Assembly: GCA_030674185.1 (NCBI GenBank)
Contig: JAPXFY010000016.1
Location: 50,665,250 to 50,729,249 of the forward strand
Source of the DNA: Monoplex corrugatus
Lineage: Eukaryota > Mollusca > Gastropoda > Littorinimorpha > Ranellidae
DNA: 64,000 nucleotides
Direction of reading: 5' to 3'
Below the pieces are notes generated by a model, which was not told the origin of the DNA, did no database searches, and saw only the letters and a program-made list of their open reading frames with translations. The position numbers and the translations under genes are program-made. Shown here piece by piece: positions 61,086 to 64,000 of the stretch (positions within the stretch are counted from its first letter, which is position 1; every line of letters begins with the position of its first letter).

Positions 61086-61729
61086 TAAAGTGATCAAACC
61101 TGAATTTCTGTTTTCTCTACCGTTTCCATTCCTGAAGTCGAATTCAGGCTGGTTTCTTTGGAGTCAGTGGTCCATGAAGACAGTCACTAACAGTGGTCTC
61201 GTTACTGGGGGGGGGAGGTGTGTCTGGTTCCGCAACAAAGTGATTACTGTCTTTAGCAGGCAGAGTTTTAAGGATGCTGGATCAGAAAGGGCAGGGTGAA
61301 CTCAACCACAGTGACCCAGCAGCTGTGCTGGTGGCCTCTGGTGGGTGGCCGTATGGCTGCTTGACATCTCTGCCTCTTGTGGGCTTCCTGACTCTGGGAC
61401 TGAATGAGCGACATGGGATCAATGCTACTAAAGCACCACAGAAGTTGGGACAGAAAGAAAAATTAAGTTGTTCGCAGACAAGCATTCACAATAACTGAAC
61501 ATATCCAGCCAACAAAGACAGGGCCTGTCACACCCACTCAGTTTGATAAACATCAAAAGAGTGGATTAAAACACTACCTGTCTGGTAAAGCTGCAAACTC
61601 GAAGGGAGTAGCTTTTTTTGTTGTTTGTTTTTTCTTTTTTTGATAAAGTTTAACTGTAATACAAAACAAGAAAACAAAACAACAAATCAGCAATAATAAC
61701 AGCAGTTTACATTCAGGAAGGTTTCATAC
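61086..61729. other. Intron 1 stretch next to exon 1
   Basis: Contains a G9 run near 61210 and a T-rich run near 61615-61640. Short ORFs show no family resemblance. Confidence 0.45.
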
Positions 61730-62211
61730 TTGGTTCGATGATATCCTTGCGGTTCACTCTTTTCAGGTTACGCCTGGACAGTAGCAACTCCTGTGGTTTT
61801 ATCATGGAGCGGTTGTAATTGATATTGGGGATCTGAGGCCCTGACATTTTTGTTGGAGCTGGAGGCACAGGGGGAGGTGCTTCTGGCACTTTTTTCACTG
61901 CTGAAGTTGTGGAAACAGGAGGAGGTGGGGGTGGGGGTGGAAGCAGTTCTGCTGTTTTCTGAGGTTGGGGTGGAGCTGAGGCTGATGGAGGGCGAGGAAC
62001 AGGGGCAGATTTCTTTGCCGGGAGTGCTTTGGAGGGTGGTGGAGGTGCCTTTTTAGCTGGCGTGGGTAGGGCATCCTCATTAGGAGGTGCAGATCCAGCT
62101 GGAGTGGGTGGTGACATCTGCTGTGCATCTGAAGCAGATGGAGTGGCAGCTTGACCTGTCACTGCTGATTTTGATGTGGACTCCTTGTACATTTTGTTGT
62201 TCCTTTTTCAC
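61730..62211 (-). CDS. Exon 1 (first coding exon): proline-rich N-terminus
   Basis: Coding begins at the ATG at 62192, with residues MYKESTSKSA, and runs 154 codons plus one base to a donor reading A|GTATGA. Upstream of the ATG there are 19 nt of 5'UTR back to an acceptor reading TTTCAG|GTG at 62211, so at least one non-coding exon lies further upstream. The product is rich in proline, alanine and serine, has a run of nine prolines, and contains several PPPPS/PPAPT-like motifs that could be SH3, WW or profilin-binding sites. The last part (RRNLKRVNRKDIIEP) is basic and less biased. No signal peptide or membrane segment is seen, suggesting a cytosolic protein. The next exon restores the frame by making an ATG codon across the junction. 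Confidence 0.8.
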
Positions 62212-64000
62212 CTGAAACATATTACGGTACCATTTTTGCAATAAGCTTCACTCATTTTAAAATGCTTGTGATAACTATATGACACAAACATTCAATCATA
62301 TGCTAGCAAAATGTCACTTGTTTCAAACTGTCAGTGTTTATACGAACACCTCAATGTACAGTAAGAAGAGGATAAAGCACCAAGTGTTTAATGATGTAAC
62401 TTTACACACTTTTAATTCTCCTACATCAAGTACTTAGGGATGAAAGGTAGGTGACAAATTATACAGTGATCTGGAATTGTTAATGTTGATACTGGTTTTT
62501 AAAGTGTGTCTTTGCTTCAGCAGGTAACAGACGTTATCTCGAACAGGAAATTTGTTTCACAGCAATACACAATATTCAATGTCAACTGCGCAATCAAAGT
62601 AAACGACCATGATTACACACACACACACACACACACACACGCACGCACGCACGCACGCACTCACGCATACACGCACGCACGCACGCACACACACGCACAC
62701 GCACATGCACATATATACAGAACAAAATCCCATCGTAGTGGCCACAAAGGTGTGTAACATAAAAAGATTGTCTATTATTTGGCTGCAACTATACAAATAT
62801 ATCCATGCAGGAATTTCGAGCTGCAGGACACATAAAGACATTAAAAGGTAAACCATAAACAACACTCAAATACATAAACCAGTTTAAAAAATGAGTACAG
62901 TAAACAGTTATCAATCTGTAAATCTAATAAATTCAAAATAACAGCCCTTACAAATGTGTTCATGGAGCATGGAGAATTCAAAAGCTATTAAGCAAGCTGA
63001 CCACATTCCATCCTATTTATTGTTGTACAGTCTTCCATCTTTCATGGGCATGCATGCTGGATGTTTTCAGTTTCTATAAGCCAGCCATTGACACAACTCA
63101 CTCAATCTTTTATCTTTAACATGTCTATTTGATATTCTACATGAACATACATGTGATGTATTTTTGTGATGCTGCAAATGCAATGAGGTCAATCCTGACA
63201 GCAGCAGATTTCTTGATGGTGTTGTACTAGCAAATGTGATTGTACAGTATGCATGGAACTTCTCCTCTATATCACTGAAAGTTAAAAGATGATGCTGTAT
63301 TGTAAAGCTCAGGATTCCCTTTCAGAAGTTCTTTTCCAAACTGGATGTGCTGAATTGGTGATACTGCACTGGTTAGTACTAGTAGTAGTATTATGTATGC
63401 CAGTATGTACTTATCAGCTGTTTAATTATAAATCTATACCACATTTAGACCATAAGTTATGAATGCATTCGTTTGTGTTTTGGAGTCTTTATTTTTGATT
63501 AGATTGGATTAATTTTTTATCACAACAAATCTTTTCCACACAAAATGTGAGCTGCTTTCCTTAGGGAAAGTGTCACGCTATAGTATGATGCCACCAATCA
63601 GTTTCCATCTTTTTCTTTTTTCCTGCATGCATGCATTTATGTTTAACCAAGAAAGCTGCCTATTCTACAGGATTTTGTCTGAAACAATTCAGTTGCAGAT
63701 GAGGGATCTTTCTAATGCACACTGAGTGCTACATGAACATGGAGACCTCATTCATTGTTGTTTTTGCTGTTGTTGTTGTTGTTGCTTTAGTTCTGATTTT
63801 CTGAAATACGTGTATACATCTTGTTTTGCCCACACTGTGCAGATGGTATCTTGTGACAACAAAGGAAGAGAGAATAATTGGCACCAACTGGATCACTGCT
63901 GGAAACCCGCAACAGACCATGAATACAGAACAATGCCCATTTCAGTTTGTCAGGAAACTATTTGAGTTTGTTGGGAAACTATTCCAGAAACCAAAATCTG
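62212..64000. other. Upstream 5'UTR intron or gene flank
   Basis: Holds a (CA)n/(GCAC)n tract at about 62614-62705 and a short (GTT)n run near 63755-63785. No promoter, first exon or other gene could be identified; the acceptor at 62211 implies one lies upstream. Confidence 0.5.

Noticed and set aside
61713..62192. Proline-rich frame as an independent small protein
   Set aside because: A clear donor at 61729 joins it in phase to exon 2, so the tail after residue 154 is intron.

Overview
This is a eukaryotic window, most likely from a mollusc and probably a marine gastropod. Evidence for a eukaryote is GT-AG introns, non-LTR retrotransposons, tRNA-derived SINEs, cut-and-paste DNA transposons, and very abundant (GT)n/(CA)n tracts and minisatellites. 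The gastropod assignment is an inference from repeat style, mainly a SINE body near 37.2 kb that resembles those common in gastropod genomes, and it was not checked by any search.

One host gene on the minus strand appears to span almost the whole window. Fourteen coding exons with consistent splice phases can be chained from an ATG at 62192 to a TAG at 3731-3733, with an AATAAA polyadenylation signal on the minus strand at 3584-3589. The conceptual protein is about 820 residues: a proline-rich N-terminus (about 1-154), a leucine-rich repeat block of the cysteine-containing F-box/AMN1 style (about 184-307), a lysine-rich linker, then a region reading like a degenerate Roc domain (about 354-561) and a COR-like region (about 562-820). 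I therefore call it a ROCO-family-like, probably GTPase-dead LRR protein; the exon chain is firmer than the family name. Exon 13 needs one extra base to stay in frame.

The introns are packed with repeats. From left to right: CR1/L2- and RTE-type LINE remnants and a SINE with a nested insertion (0-3 kb); the last exon (3.7-4.1 kb); three successive minisatellites of 31, 25 and 57 bp units (4.2-8.9 kb); SINE, LINE and foldback MITE debris (9-13.4 kb); a 42-bp array that reiterates the splice donor of exon 13 (14.1-15.0 kb); a 20-bp array with an inverted central block on the other side of the same exon (15.2-17.4 kb); a deleted piggyBac element (18.6-20.8 kb); a fairly intact APE-type LINE split by a Chapaev-like element (21.0-27.1 kb); exons 12 and 11 (28-29.4 kb); long GT tracts (29.5-30.7 kb); a 67-bp array (32.4-34.2 kb); exon 10; a 3.8-kb TIR element carrying a small intron-bearing gene on the plus strand (35.3-39.1 kb); exons 9, 8 and 7 among SINEs and LINE fragments; a 39-bp array (48.3-50.5 kb); exons 6 to 3; a 77-bp array split by an L2 insertion (53.8-55.1 kb); exon 2; an old LINE copy (58.6-60.6 kb); and exon 1 with a 5'UTR acceptor (62.2 kb).

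The most interesting signals are the tandem amplification of the exon 13 5' splice site, with the array open in frame with the exon; the TIR element carrying an apparent three-exon gene; and a TTAA-flanked palindromic MITE family with eight copies in the window.
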